DNA of 5,902 bases from JACZUI01 sp041599115. GTDB lineage: Bacteria > Actinomycetota > Acidimicrobiia > Spongiisociales > ZC4RG35. Shown here piece after piece: positions 1 to 5,715 of the stretch. The translations under genes and the position numbers were made by a program. Within the stretch, counting starts at the first letter, position 1. Every line of letters starts with the position of its first letter. The stretch covers positions 1-5,902 of the forward strand of contig JBFHXF010000119.1 in NCBI GenBank assembly GCA_041599115.1, given 5' to 3'. The notes under the pieces were generated by a model that was not told where the DNA came from, made no database searches, and saw only the letters and a program-made list of their open reading frames with translations.

Positions 1-683
1 ACATTCTTGGGTTCCACACCGAAAGCTCGGACATGGGTCGGAACCCGTTCCACGACCAGCACCGGCTCGGACTGAACCACGCGCGCCAGAGCCGACCGCG
101 AGGTTCCGCATTTCAGGACCAGGAACTGATTCACCAGGGCAGCGGTCCCGGCAATCTCGATCTTGCCCTCGTCGTAGAGCCGATCGATCGTCCCCGCATC
201 CGTCTCGAGTTCGATCAACCCGGAGTGGAATTGGTCCACCGGGACGGTGTCGGCACGGTAGTCCTGGACGGCGACCCCGAGTTGGGCGCATTTGATTCGC
301 AAAGCTGCGTCCTTGGTGACCAGGGCCGTCGATCCGGCTTCGTCCAGATTGAGACATGTGGCGAGAATGCGGTGGTCGGGGGTGTGGGGGTCGAGCGCGA
401 TCGGCAGCCTCTCAGACGTGATGCCATTGAGCTCGATTCTCAGCGTGCCGCCGCTGGGTATGCTCACGGCTTCGCGAAGCCCGCCATCGCGGGAGGCTCC
501 CAGCTCCTCGAGTAGGCGAATCGCTGCCCGGGCATTGGCGCCGACCTCGTCCATCCGGGTCTTCTTCCGGTCTAGCTCCTCCACGACGACGAGCGGTATG
601 ACCACATCGTGTTCGTCGAATCGGAGCGGGGAGTTTGGGTCGGCGAGCAGGACACAGGTGTCAAGGACGAAGGTGTTAGCCAC
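1..683 (-). CDS. PIN-PhoH family protein (PhoH2-like), N-terminal part
   Basis: Partial gene: 227 complete codons are visible and the frame is still open at the left edge. It starts at GTG (681-683), 9 nt after a strong AAAGGAG ribosome binding site at 693-699. Residues 1-140 look like a PIN-type RNase domain, with the expected acidic residues D8 (in VLDTC), E35/E36 (VVVEELD), D103 (PDHRI) and D125 (VTKDAALR). The next stretch, including NQFLVLKCG (185-193) and SALARV (197-202) and ending in AFGVEPKN, matches the linker found just before the PhoH ATPase domain in PIN-PhoH proteins; the ATPase itself lies outside the window. Known relatives (actinobacterial PhoH2, Bacillus YlaK) are ATP-dependent RNA helicase/ribonucleases of the cytoplasm. 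The usual Asn of the LDTN motif is Cys here. An 88-bp gap separates it from polX upstream, so it may be transcribed separately. The family call is secure; its substrate is unknown. Confidence 0.85.
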   Translation of the reverse strand, partial: MANTFVLDTCVLLADPNSPLRFDEHDVVIPLVVVEELDRKKTRMDEVGANARAAIRLLEELGASRDGGLREAVSIPSGGTLRIELNGITSERLPIALDPHTPDHRILATCLNLDEAGSTALVTKDAALRIKCAQLGVAVQDYRADTVPVDQFHSGLIELETDAGTIDRLYDEGKIEIAGTAALVNQFLVLKCGTSRSALARVVQSEPVLVVERVPTHVRAFGVEPKN

Positions 684-692
684 CCGATCGAT

Positions 693-745
693 CTCCTTTG
701 GTGTAGTCGCCAGGCCAACAGCTTCCCGAAACGAAACAGAAATTA
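693..745 (-). promoter_or_regulatory. Leader of the phoH-like gene: ribosome binding site and weak candidate -10
   Basis: The 88 bp between the polX stop (772-774) and the phoH-like GTG contain a clear AAAGGAG Shine-Dalgarno sequence at 693-699. A TAATTT hexamer at 740-745 fits the TANNNT form of a sigma-70-type -10 element and would give a leader of roughly 50 nt. No convincing -35 element precedes it (TTCGGG at 17-bp spacing). The ribosome binding site is solid; the promoter is a guess. No convincing terminator for polX is visible in this gap. Confidence 0.3.
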
Positions 746-771
746 CAAGGATCGAATCTGCCCCCGAACCG

Positions 772-2502
772 CTACCCCCTGCGGGCCGCCACCCAATCCA
801 GGAATCGATCCAGCTCCCAGGTGTTGACCACCCGTTCGGCCGTCACCCAGGCCCGTCGGGCGTATTCCACTCCGTAATCCATGCGAACCAGTTCGCTCAC
901 ATGATGCGAATCGGTATCGATGACGAAGCTCACCTCCCCGGCCATCGCCTGCCGGTTCACCTCGGTGGTGGCGTCGAGGCGATCCAGGGCGCCATTGATC
1001 TCCAGGGCCACACCAGTCAGCGCCAGAGCCTCGAGTATCGAATCGGTGTCGAGTTCAACCCCGGGACGCCGCCCGACGTATCTCCCCGACAGGTGCCCTA
1101 TCACATTGACAGATCGATCAGCCAGTGCAGTCAGAAGCCTCGCAGTCTGCTGTTCCTTGCCGAGGTCGAAATGGGAATGGATCGACGCAACGCAGAAGTC
1201 GAACTCACGCCGGAACTCCGCGTCGTAGTCCAGGCTGCCATCAGGGCCGATGTTCAATTCGCACCCGAAGAGAATGGTGATCTCCGGGTGCTGCTCCTGC
1301 AGCTCCCTGATCGCCCGCTTGTGCTCCAGCATGTCGTCGCGGCTCAATCCGTTTATCGCCAGGTCCTCACCATGATCGGTGAAGGCGATGTATTGATAGC
1401 CATGTGAGACCGCGGCCGAGATCATGTCCTGCAACGAAGATCGGCCGTCACCCGAACGATTCGAGTGGTAATGAAGGTCGCCCCTGACATCGGAGCGCTC
1501 CACCAGGGGTGGCAAACCTCCGGCAGCCGCGGCGCGCACCTCTCCCGCCCCTTCCCTCAGCTGTGGCGGTATGTATTCGAGATCGAGAGCCCGGTAGATC
1601 TCCTCCTCGGTCTTGGAGGCCACGATCTCCTCACCCTGGAACAAGCCGTACTCGCTGAGGAGGAGACCGCGATCGATGGCACGTTGCCGAAGAGCGATGT
1701 TGTGGGTCTTCGAGCCGGTGAAATAGAGCATCGCGGAACCCATCTGATCGGGTTTCACCGATCTCACATCCACCTGCATTCCATCGCGTGTCAAAAACGA
1801 AGTCTTGGTGTCACCTGCACCGATTACTTCGTCGACCTCCGGCATCGCTACCACAAACCCCGAAACCGTCGCAGGATCGTCCGTGGCAACGACGATGTCG
1901 ATATCACCGATCGTCTCGGAGAAACGTCTGATCGACCCGCAGGGAACCGCCGCCTCAACGCCTGCGACCCCGCCTATGCGGGAGGCGAGCATTCGGGCAA
2001 GTGGCAGTGCTTCCGCCAGGGGGGTGCGCCGGTCTTTGCCGTGCAGACCGAGGCGTTCCATGGCCCGTCCGATCTTTTCCTCAGTTGTCTTTCCCAAACC
2101 GGGGAGACCCCTGAGTCTCTCCGCTGCGATGGCAGCCTTCAGGCCGTCGAGGTCCTCCACACCCAACTCGGACCTGAGCAGCTTGAGGGTCTTGGGGCCG
2201 AGACCCGGGATCTTGGTCAGCTCCACGAAAGAAGGCGGGTACTTGTCTCTCAGCTTCTCCAGCTTGGCGACGCGGCCAGTCTGGAATAGCTCAATGATCT
2301 TGTCGGCCGTCGATCCCCCGATACCGCTGATCTCGATGAGTCGTTCTTTGGAGAGTTCCGCAATCTCACCGGGATATGCCTCGATGCCGTGGAGTGCGTT
2401 CTCATAAGCCCGAACCCGGAAGGCCTGCGGGCTTCCCTCATCGAGGGTGGTCAGCTTCGCCAGCTCAGCGAGCATTCGGAGCACTTCGGCACGACCGGCC
2501 AT
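772..2502 (-). CDS. polX: DNA polymerase/3'-5' exonuclease PolX
   Basis: A 576-residue cytoplasmic repair enzyme of normal family length. Residues 1-150 form the helix-hairpin-helix DNA-binding part, with hairpins near 57-64 (ISGIGGST), 97-104 (KIPGLGPK) and 131-138. The polymerase X palm follows: GS at 189-190, R193, metal-binding D200 and D202 (GDIDIVV), third Asp D245 (QVDVR), and the nucleotide-binding YFTGSKTHNIALR at 260-272. The C-terminal PHP domain (about 340-576) keeps its metal ligands: DLHYH (342-346), FTDHGE (374-379), E415, SIHSH (440-444), H470 and D531/H533 in DTDSHH. Known bacterial PolX enzymes fill short gaps in base excision repair, and the PHP domain gives Mn-dependent 3'-5' exonuclease or AP-endonuclease activity; both activities are predicted intact here. 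I chose ATG 2500-2502 because homologues begin about this far before FRVRAY and because a -10-like TATTCT sits 6 nt upstream. An upstream GTG (2578-2580) would add 26 unlikely residues overlapping the previous gene. Confidence 0.93.
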   Translation of the reverse strand: MAGRAEVLRMLAELAKLTTLDEGSPQAFRVRAYENALHGIEAYPGEIAELSKERLIEISGIGGSTADKIIELFQTGRVAKLEKLRDKYPPSFVELTKIPGLGPKTLKLLRSELGVEDLDGLKAAIAAERLRGLPGLGKTTEEKIGRAMERLGLHGKDRRTPLAEALPLARMLASRIGGVAGVEAAVPCGSIRRFSETIGDIDIVVATDDPATVSGFVVAMPEVDEVIGAGDTKTSFLTRDGMQVDVRSVKPDQMGSAMLYFTGSKTHNIALRQRAIDRGLLLSEYGLFQGEEIVASKTEEEIYRALDLEYIPPQLREGAGEVRAAAAGGLPPLVERSDVRGDLHYHSNRSGDGRSSLQDMISAAVSHGYQYIAFTDHGEDLAINGLSRDDMLEHKRAIRELQEQHPEITILFGCELNIGPDGSLDYDAEFRREFDFCVASIHSHFDLGKEQQTARLLTALADRSVNVIGHLSGRYVGRRPGVELDTDSILEALALTGVALEINGALDRLDATTEVNRQAMAGEVSFVIDTDSHHVSELVRMDYGVEYARRAWVTAERVVNTWELDRFLDWVAARRG

Positions 2503-2508
2503 GAAGGC

Positions 2509-2514
2509 AGAATA
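2509..2514 (-). promoter_or_regulatory. Candidate leaderless -10 element of polX
   Basis: On the minus strand TATTCT is followed by exactly six bases (GCCTTC) and then the polX ATG. A TANNNT element at this distance would start transcription on the A of the ATG, which is the standard arrangement of leaderless genes in actinobacteria. No Shine-Dalgarno sequence precedes the ATG, which fits this reading. No good -35 element is seen. The site lies in the 20-bp gap after the tadG-like stop. Confidence 0.4.
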
Positions 2515-2522
2515 AGGCCAAA

Positions 2523-2909
2523 TCAGCCACCCAACCAGGCCACCGGGTCGAATTCGGCGGCAGCACCTCCCTTCACCCACAGATCACCGAACAGCGGAAC
2601 GGTGACGACCAGCGAGGTGAAGACTCTCACCGTTCTGACCCGGAGTGACCGGTCAACCGGACACTGACAAGAGTTCAGACGGGCGCCATTCCTCTCTGCC
2701 ATGGCGGCGGCCGCGGAAATGGGTGAATCGACAGCCGCCATCGGGTATGTGGCGACCGCGGCCGCCAGTGCGGCGGCTTCGGCCGCCGTTGTGGCTTTCT
2801 CGCGGCCAACATACAGAAGGCCGAGCGACACCGAGCCTATGGCGACCATTGCGACGACTCCGGCCACGAAGACCAGCGTTACCGCAGCACCGCCCTCGTC
2901 AATGGTCAT
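2523..2909 (-). CDS. Small TadE/TadG-like pseudopilin (Rv3654c-like)
   Basis: A 128-residue protein with a short acidic N-terminus (MTIDEGGAA), one hydrophobic segment at about 9-33, then an alanine-rich stretch (GREKATTAAEAAALAAA, 35-51) and a small extracytoplasmic domain. This is the plan of the short TadE/TadG-like proteins that close actinobacterial Tad loci (Rv3654c in M. tuberculosis), including the typical NGARLNSC section (74-81) and a closing run of alternating hydrophobic residues. It is far shorter than proteobacterial TadG, lacking the von Willebrand domain. Its role is inferred to be a minor pilus or export component. Start ATG 2907-2909 overlaps the tadE stop as ATGA, so translation is probably coupled; only a weak GAG lies upstream. 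The two cysteines form a CxC pair (C81, C83). The gene call is firm; the exact function is not known. Confidence 0.85.
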   Translation of the reverse strand: MTIDEGGAAVTLVFVAGVVAMVAIGSVSLGLLYVGREKATTAAEAAALAAAVATYPMAAVDSPISAAAAMAERNGARLNSCQCPVDRSLRVRTVRVFTSLVVTVPLFGDLWVKGGAAAEFDPVAWLGG

Positions 2910-3289
2910 CGCTCAACTGGCATCGTCGCCGAAGCGGTGAGGTCGACACCAAAACGGGAAGGAAAGGGCGGCCCGAGAGGGTGTTTCATCGTGGCCGTGA
3001 CCCTCGCCGGGGCCCCAACCCTGGACGGACGCTGCACGGATACACGGGTCAGAAGGCGAACCGAAGGGGGCAGCGCATCCAGCACCGCCCCCACGGCCCT
3101 GGCGGGATCGGGCGTGGTTGCGGCAATCCTCGCTCCGTCTCTCACTGCGCCCTGCAACTCCATTCTGGCCCGGGCCATACCCACCACTTGAAGGGATCCG
3201 ACCAGAACCAGGACGATCATCGGCAACACGAGGAAAAACTCCACAGTCACCGCTCCTCTCTCGCCTTTTAGAACTTCCCGACGACCCAG
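2906..3289 (-). CDS. tadE: TadE-like pseudopilin (start codon uncertain)
   Basis: A TadE-family minor pseudopilin with the signature ERGAVTVEFFLVLP: a prepilin-peptidase-type site (cleavage after the Gly, Glu at +5) running into one hydrophobic helix of about 20 residues. The conserved charged segment MARARMELQGAVRDGARIAA follows, then a roughly 75-residue extracytoplasmic domain. The 3' end overlaps the next gene by ATGA. The start is the difficulty: no in-frame ATG, GTG or TTG lies between the flp stop (3268-3270) and the signature. The coordinate given uses a CTG at 3287-3289, preceded by AAGGTG, which gives a 12-residue basic leader (127 residues in all). Alternatives are ATG 3347-3349 inside flp, without a ribosome binding site; GTG 3248-3250; or GTG 3242-3244, 8 nt after AGGAG, but both GTGs remove the cleavage site. 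The family is confident; the start is not. Confidence 0.78.
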   Translation of the reverse strand: MGRREVLKGERGAVTVEFFLVLPMIVLVLVGSLQVVGMARARMELQGAVRDGARIAATTPDPARAVGAVLDALPPSVRLLTRVSVQRPSRVGAPARVTATMKHPLGPPFPSRFGVDLTASATMPVER

Positions 3290-3462
3290 GAGATCACCTT
3301 TCCGAACAGGCCCCCCAGCAGACCCCCGCCGCTCCCTGACTGCAGCCATTTCAGCCCGATGATCGCGAGGGCCGTTGCAGCCAGGATCACCAGAAAGTAC
3401 TCGACCGTTGCCTGACCTCGATCGCTCTCCTTCGACATCGACCATGCCCAAAGACGTGTCAT
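3268..3462 (-). CDS. flp: Flp-type prepilin, major Tad pilus subunit
   Basis: A 64-residue prepilin. The leader (residues 1-16) ends in SKESDRG, and cleavage after G16 gives a 48-residue mature pilin beginning QATVEY, with Glu at +5 and Tyr at +6. This is the Flp motif recognised by TadV/CpaA-type prepilin peptidases. The hydrophobic helix that packs the pilus core covers about residues 20-37. It is followed by a glycine-rich hinge (QSGSGGGLLGG) and a short amphipathic basic tail ending VISWVVGKF. Start ATG 3460-3462 has the strong site AAAGGAG 5 nt upstream and follows tadC by 54 bp, the widest gap in the cluster, which suits a subunit needed in excess. The peptidase gene is not in this window. 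The processed protein would be polymerised at the membrane by the neighbouring TadA-TadB-TadC machine. Length and position match the flp of other actinobacterial tad loci (Rv3656c). Confidence 0.92.
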   Translation of the reverse strand: MTRLWAWSMSKESDRGQATVEYFLVILAATALAIIGLKWLQSGSGGGLLGGLFGKVISWVVGKF

Positions 3463-3467
3463 GATCT

Positions 3468-3493
3468 CTCCTTTCGAGCCGGTTTCCGACCGG
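3468..3493 (-). promoter_or_regulatory. flp leader: small hairpin next to a strong ribosome binding site
   Basis: In the 54-bp gap ahead of flp, CCGGT (3479-3483) and ACCGG (3489-3493) form a perfect 5-bp inverted repeat with a 5-nt loop. It ends 4 nt upstream of the AAAGGAG ribosome binding site (3468-3474) for flp. It could stabilise a processed flp message or modulate initiation. The stem is short and could be chance, and no T-run follows it, so it is not a terminator. I see no promoter hexamers in the gap. Confidence 0.3.
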
Positions 3494-3516
3494 TTGCGGG
3501 GAGAAGTGCGGGATCA

Positions 3517-4050
3517 TCAGAAGGCTTCGGTGAGATCGCCGAGAAGGCGCAGCAGACCCGGGGCATAGACGAGAAGCATCAGGCCCGGCAAGAGCAGCAG
3601 TGACACCGGGATCATCAGCTTGACCGGCAGGCTCTTGGCCCTGGACAGACGTGCCGCCCGTTCCGCAGCGATATCGGCGTCGAGGAGCGAGCGAACCGTA
3701 CGGCCAGCCGGTGAGCCCGATCTCTGTGAGCGCGCCAGATGGCTGAGCAGCTTTCTCACATCACCCGAGGCGATTTCGATCGCGGCAGTCAGGCCGTTGA
3801 CCGAGGCCACACGAACCGCACGGACCAACTCCCGGTGATCGGGGAAGATATCGGCCGCCCGCTGCAGCGAGGCAAGAATCGAGCTCCCCGTCCGAAGCTC
3901 CACCAACAACACCAATAGGACCGGTCTGATGGGAGGATCGGGTCCTGGGCGGCGGCGCATCGAGACGAGCACCGCCGTCAGGGCAAAGACAAGGGCGAGG
4001 AATGGACCGCCCAGCGCCATGCCAGCGGAAGACGCGACCAGAATCGTCAT
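3517..4050 (-). CDS. tadC: TadC-like pilus assembly membrane protein (type II secretion F domain)
   Basis: A 177-residue inner-membrane platform protein. It has an N-terminal membrane segment (about 8-30) followed by RRR, then a cytoplasmic helical T2SSF-type domain starting near LLVELRTGSSILASLQRAA (46-65). The second half carries the family stretch TVRSLLDADIAAERAARL (118-135) and a second membrane segment (about 144-165, PVKLMIPVSLLLLPGLMLLV). TadC works with TadB to couple the TadA ATPase to pilin polymerisation. It is shorter than proteobacterial TadC (about 290-300 residues) but close to the short actinobacterial version (Rv3657c). Start ATG 4048-4050 overlaps the tadB stop as ATGA and has the best ribosome binding site in the cluster, GAGGAGGT at 4055-4062. 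Assignment of TadC rather than TadB rests on order and size. Confidence 0.88.
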   Translation of the reverse strand: MTILVASSAGMALGGPFLALVFALTAVLVSMRRRPGPDPPIRPVLLVLLVELRTGSSILASLQRAADIFPDHRELVRAVRVASVNGLTAAIEIASGDVRKLLSHLARSQRSGSPAGRTVRSLLDADIAAERAARLSRAKSLPVKLMIPVSLLLLPGLMLLVYAPGLLRLLGDLTEAF

Positions 4051-4688
4051 CGTGACCTCCTCACCATCACAGCGCCGGCAGCGAAGGAGACGACGACCAA
4101 TAGAAGTCCGGTGACGAAGGCAAGACGCTGGGCAGGCGAGCTGAGGAAGCCAGCTTGATCTTCGCTTCCAAACATCTTCCAGAGCACGATTAGCGGACCG
4201 GCGAGCATGACCAGGGCTGTCGCCCGGGCAGGGGCCAGCGCCGCCCTGAGTTCCTGCTGCACCTCGAACTGGGCCAGGGCGACTCCCGCGAGCTCATCGA
4301 ACAAATCGGCGATGGGGGCTCCAGACCACGCCGATCGCTCGATGCACACCGCCAGTTCTGGCCCCACATCGGGGAACTCCTCGGCTGTCATGCCGGCCAC
4401 CACGCGAAAAGGTGCATCTACAACGCGAGCCGCCAGAGAGTCGGCTTCGACCGACCGGGCCGCACTCTGTAAAGAGAATCGCAGTGACGCCCCGGAGCGA
4501 AGCTCATCGGCAACAGCCTCACAAAATGCGAGAGATCTAGTCGAGACATGTCGTTTGTTGCGCCAGACGTGACCCGCTATCAGCACCGCCATCAAGAAAG
4601 GAAACCTGGTCGCTGCTATCAGCGCGGTGACTCGCGGCAGGCTCATCCCGAGGCCCACAGCCACCGAGAACAACAACCACTCAACCAT
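4047..4688 (-). CDS. tadB: TadB-like pilus assembly membrane protein (type II secretion F domain)
   Basis: A 213-residue inner-membrane protein with two N-terminal hydrophobic segments (about 4-17 and 29-43). A cytoplasmic T2SSF-type helical domain follows (about 54-155; AFCEAVADELRSGASLRFSLQSAA is the typical first helix pair, ERSAWSGAPIADLFDELA the second), then two C-terminal membrane helices (about 155-172 and 189-209) with a basic end (RRSR). TadB is one of the two platform proteins between the TadA ATPase and the growing Flp pilus. I chose ATG 4686-4688 because it overlaps the tadA stop by 8 bp (ATGGTTGA), giving coupled translation, and puts a hydrophobic helix at the N-terminus. An upstream start at 4766 would add 26 polar residues read from inside tadA and is unlikely. 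The ribosome binding site is weak, consistent with coupling. Confidence 0.9.
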   Translation of the reverse strand: MVEWLLFSVAVGLGMSLPRVTALIAATRFPFLMAVLIAGHVWRNKRHVSTRSLAFCEAVADELRSGASLRFSLQSAARSVEADSLAARVVDAPFRVVAGMTAEEFPDVGPELAVCIERSAWSGAPIADLFDELAGVALAQFEVQQELRAALAPARATALVMLAGPLIVLWKMFGSEDQAGFLSSPAQRLAFVTGLLLVVVSFAAGAVMVRRSR

Positions 4689-5715
4689 CTCTGACCCGGG
4701 CGATCTCGGCCACTCGCCGTTGCGGCCCCTCGCGTTCGAGCTGCACCACCGCTCGAATAGCTGCATACATCTGACGACTGACAGCTCGTGGCGATATGTC
4801 GCCGGCCGAAAGTGCCAGGGTCTCGAGCCGCCACATGGCTTCCTCGGGAGAGTTGGCGTGAATCGTCGACATCGAACCGCGATGCCCGGTGTTCAGAGCA
4901 GAAATGAGGTCGAGAGCCTCCGGACCCCTCACCTCACCCACGATTATCCGGTCTGGCCGAAGACGGAGGGCCGAGCGAAGCAGGGAGCGAATGGTGACCT
5001 CTCCAGCGCCTTCGGTGTTCGGTGGATGAGCCTCCAGCCGAACCACATGTCCGGGAAAGGAGAGTTCGGCCGCATCTTCGATTGTCACAATCCGATCGCC
5101 CTCGGGAATGGTCGCGGCGAGAAGATTGAGCAGGGTCGTCTTGCCGGTGCCCGTGCCACCGGAGATGAGAAACGTCTCGCGCCCGGAAACCAGGGCCACC
5201 ATCTCCTCGATCTGCTCCTGAGTAGCCGAACCTCTCGCTACCCACTCCTCGAGACTGTTTACGGCCGGTATGAAGCGGCGAACGGCCACGATGGGCGAAT
5301 CCACCGACGCAGGCGGCACGACCGCATGGAGGCGACTCCCGTCGGCTAAACGGGCATCGACGAATGGGGATGCCCTGTCGATCCGAAGACCCAGCGGTGC
5401 GATGACTCTCTCCACAGCCGAGTGGATTGAGTCGGCATCGGGGAACGATTCCGCCACCCGGCTCAGGACGCCGTCACGTTCAACCCAGATCTCATCCGGG
5501 GAGTTGACCAGGACATCTGAGACACCGCTGTCACGTAGCAACGCTTCCAGCGGCCCCAGGCCAAGTACGCGATCGGCCACCCGCTGTGCCTGGGAAGAAC
5601 CCGTCAGAGGTGCCTCGATCTCGAGGAGCTGTGCCGCTCGGGCGCGAACTGCCATGGTGTTGAAAGGAGTCCCGCCGGATGCGATCTGGCCTGCGATGCG
5701 ATCTATCAGACCCAT
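4681..5715 (-). CDS. tadA: TadA/CpaF-type pilus assembly ATPase
   Basis: A 344-residue cytoplasmic hexameric ATPase of the type II/IV secretion (VirB11-like) superfamily, which powers Flp pilus assembly. The N-terminal domain carries the typical GLGPLEALLRDSGVSDVLVN (52-71) and RIDRASPFVDARLADGSRLH (111-130). The ATPase core has Walker A GGTGTGKT (186-193), the Asp box VTIEDAAEL (210-218), Walker B RIIVGEVRG (256-264) and the His box TGHRGSMSTIHANSP (276-290). All are intact, so it should be active. The gene leads the visible operon and overlaps tadB by 8 bp. Start ATG 5713-5715 is chosen because it follows GGGAG by 5 nt and because the protein then begins GLIDRIAGQIA, resembling the N-terminus of actinobacterial homologues (Rv3659c). 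The frame stays open upstream to the window edge, with a TTG at 5863-5865 that would add 50 low-complexity residues; I consider that less likely. Confidence 0.93.
   Translation of the reverse strand: MGLIDRIAGQIASGGTPFNTMAVRARAAQLLEIEAPLTGSSQAQRVADRVLGLGPLEALLRDSGVSDVLVNSPDEIWVERDGVLSRVAESFPDADSIHSAVERVIAPLGLRIDRASPFVDARLADGSRLHAVVPPASVDSPIVAVRRFIPAVNSLEEWVARGSATQEQIEEMVALVSGRETFLISGGTGTGKTTLLNLLAATIPEGDRIVTIEDAAELSFPGHVVRLEAHPPNTEGAGEVTIRSLLRSALRLRPDRIIVGEVRGPEALDLISALNTGHRGSMSTIHANSPEEAMWRLETLALSAGDISPRAVSRQMYAAIRAVVQLEREGPQRRVAEIARVRDG

Noticed and set aside
746..771. Possible terminator hairpin after polX (GGTTCG paired with CGATCC)
   Set aside because: The stem has a mismatch, the loop is long, and the T-rich stretch after it is interrupted; too weak to call.
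292..1407. 371-codon open frame on the plus strand, opposite polX and the phoH-like gene
   Set aside because: It is codon-aligned antisense to polX, has no recognisable domain, crosses the gap between two convincing minus-strand genes, and is a usual shadow of GC-rich coding DNA.
1465..2289. 274-codon open frame on the plus strand, opposite polX
   Set aside because: It is also codon-aligned antisense to polX. Its composition is dictated by the PolX motifs on the other strand, and it has no supporting start signal or family resemblance.
2503..2580. N-terminal extension of PolX from a GTG at 2578-2580
   Set aside because: The extra 26 residues are Arg/Trp-rich, overlap the tadG-like gene by 58 bp, lack a ribosome binding site, and go beyond the usual start of PolX proteins.
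2645..3271. 208-codon plus-strand frame opposite tadE and the tadG-like gene
   Set aside because: Its Arg/Pro/His-rich composition is typical of a shadow frame; the opposite strand holds recognisable pseudopilins with coupled ATGA junctions.
4627..5349. 240-codon plus-strand frame opposite tadA
   Set aside because: It covers the Walker A, Walker B and His-box coding region of tadA on the other strand and has no motif of its own.
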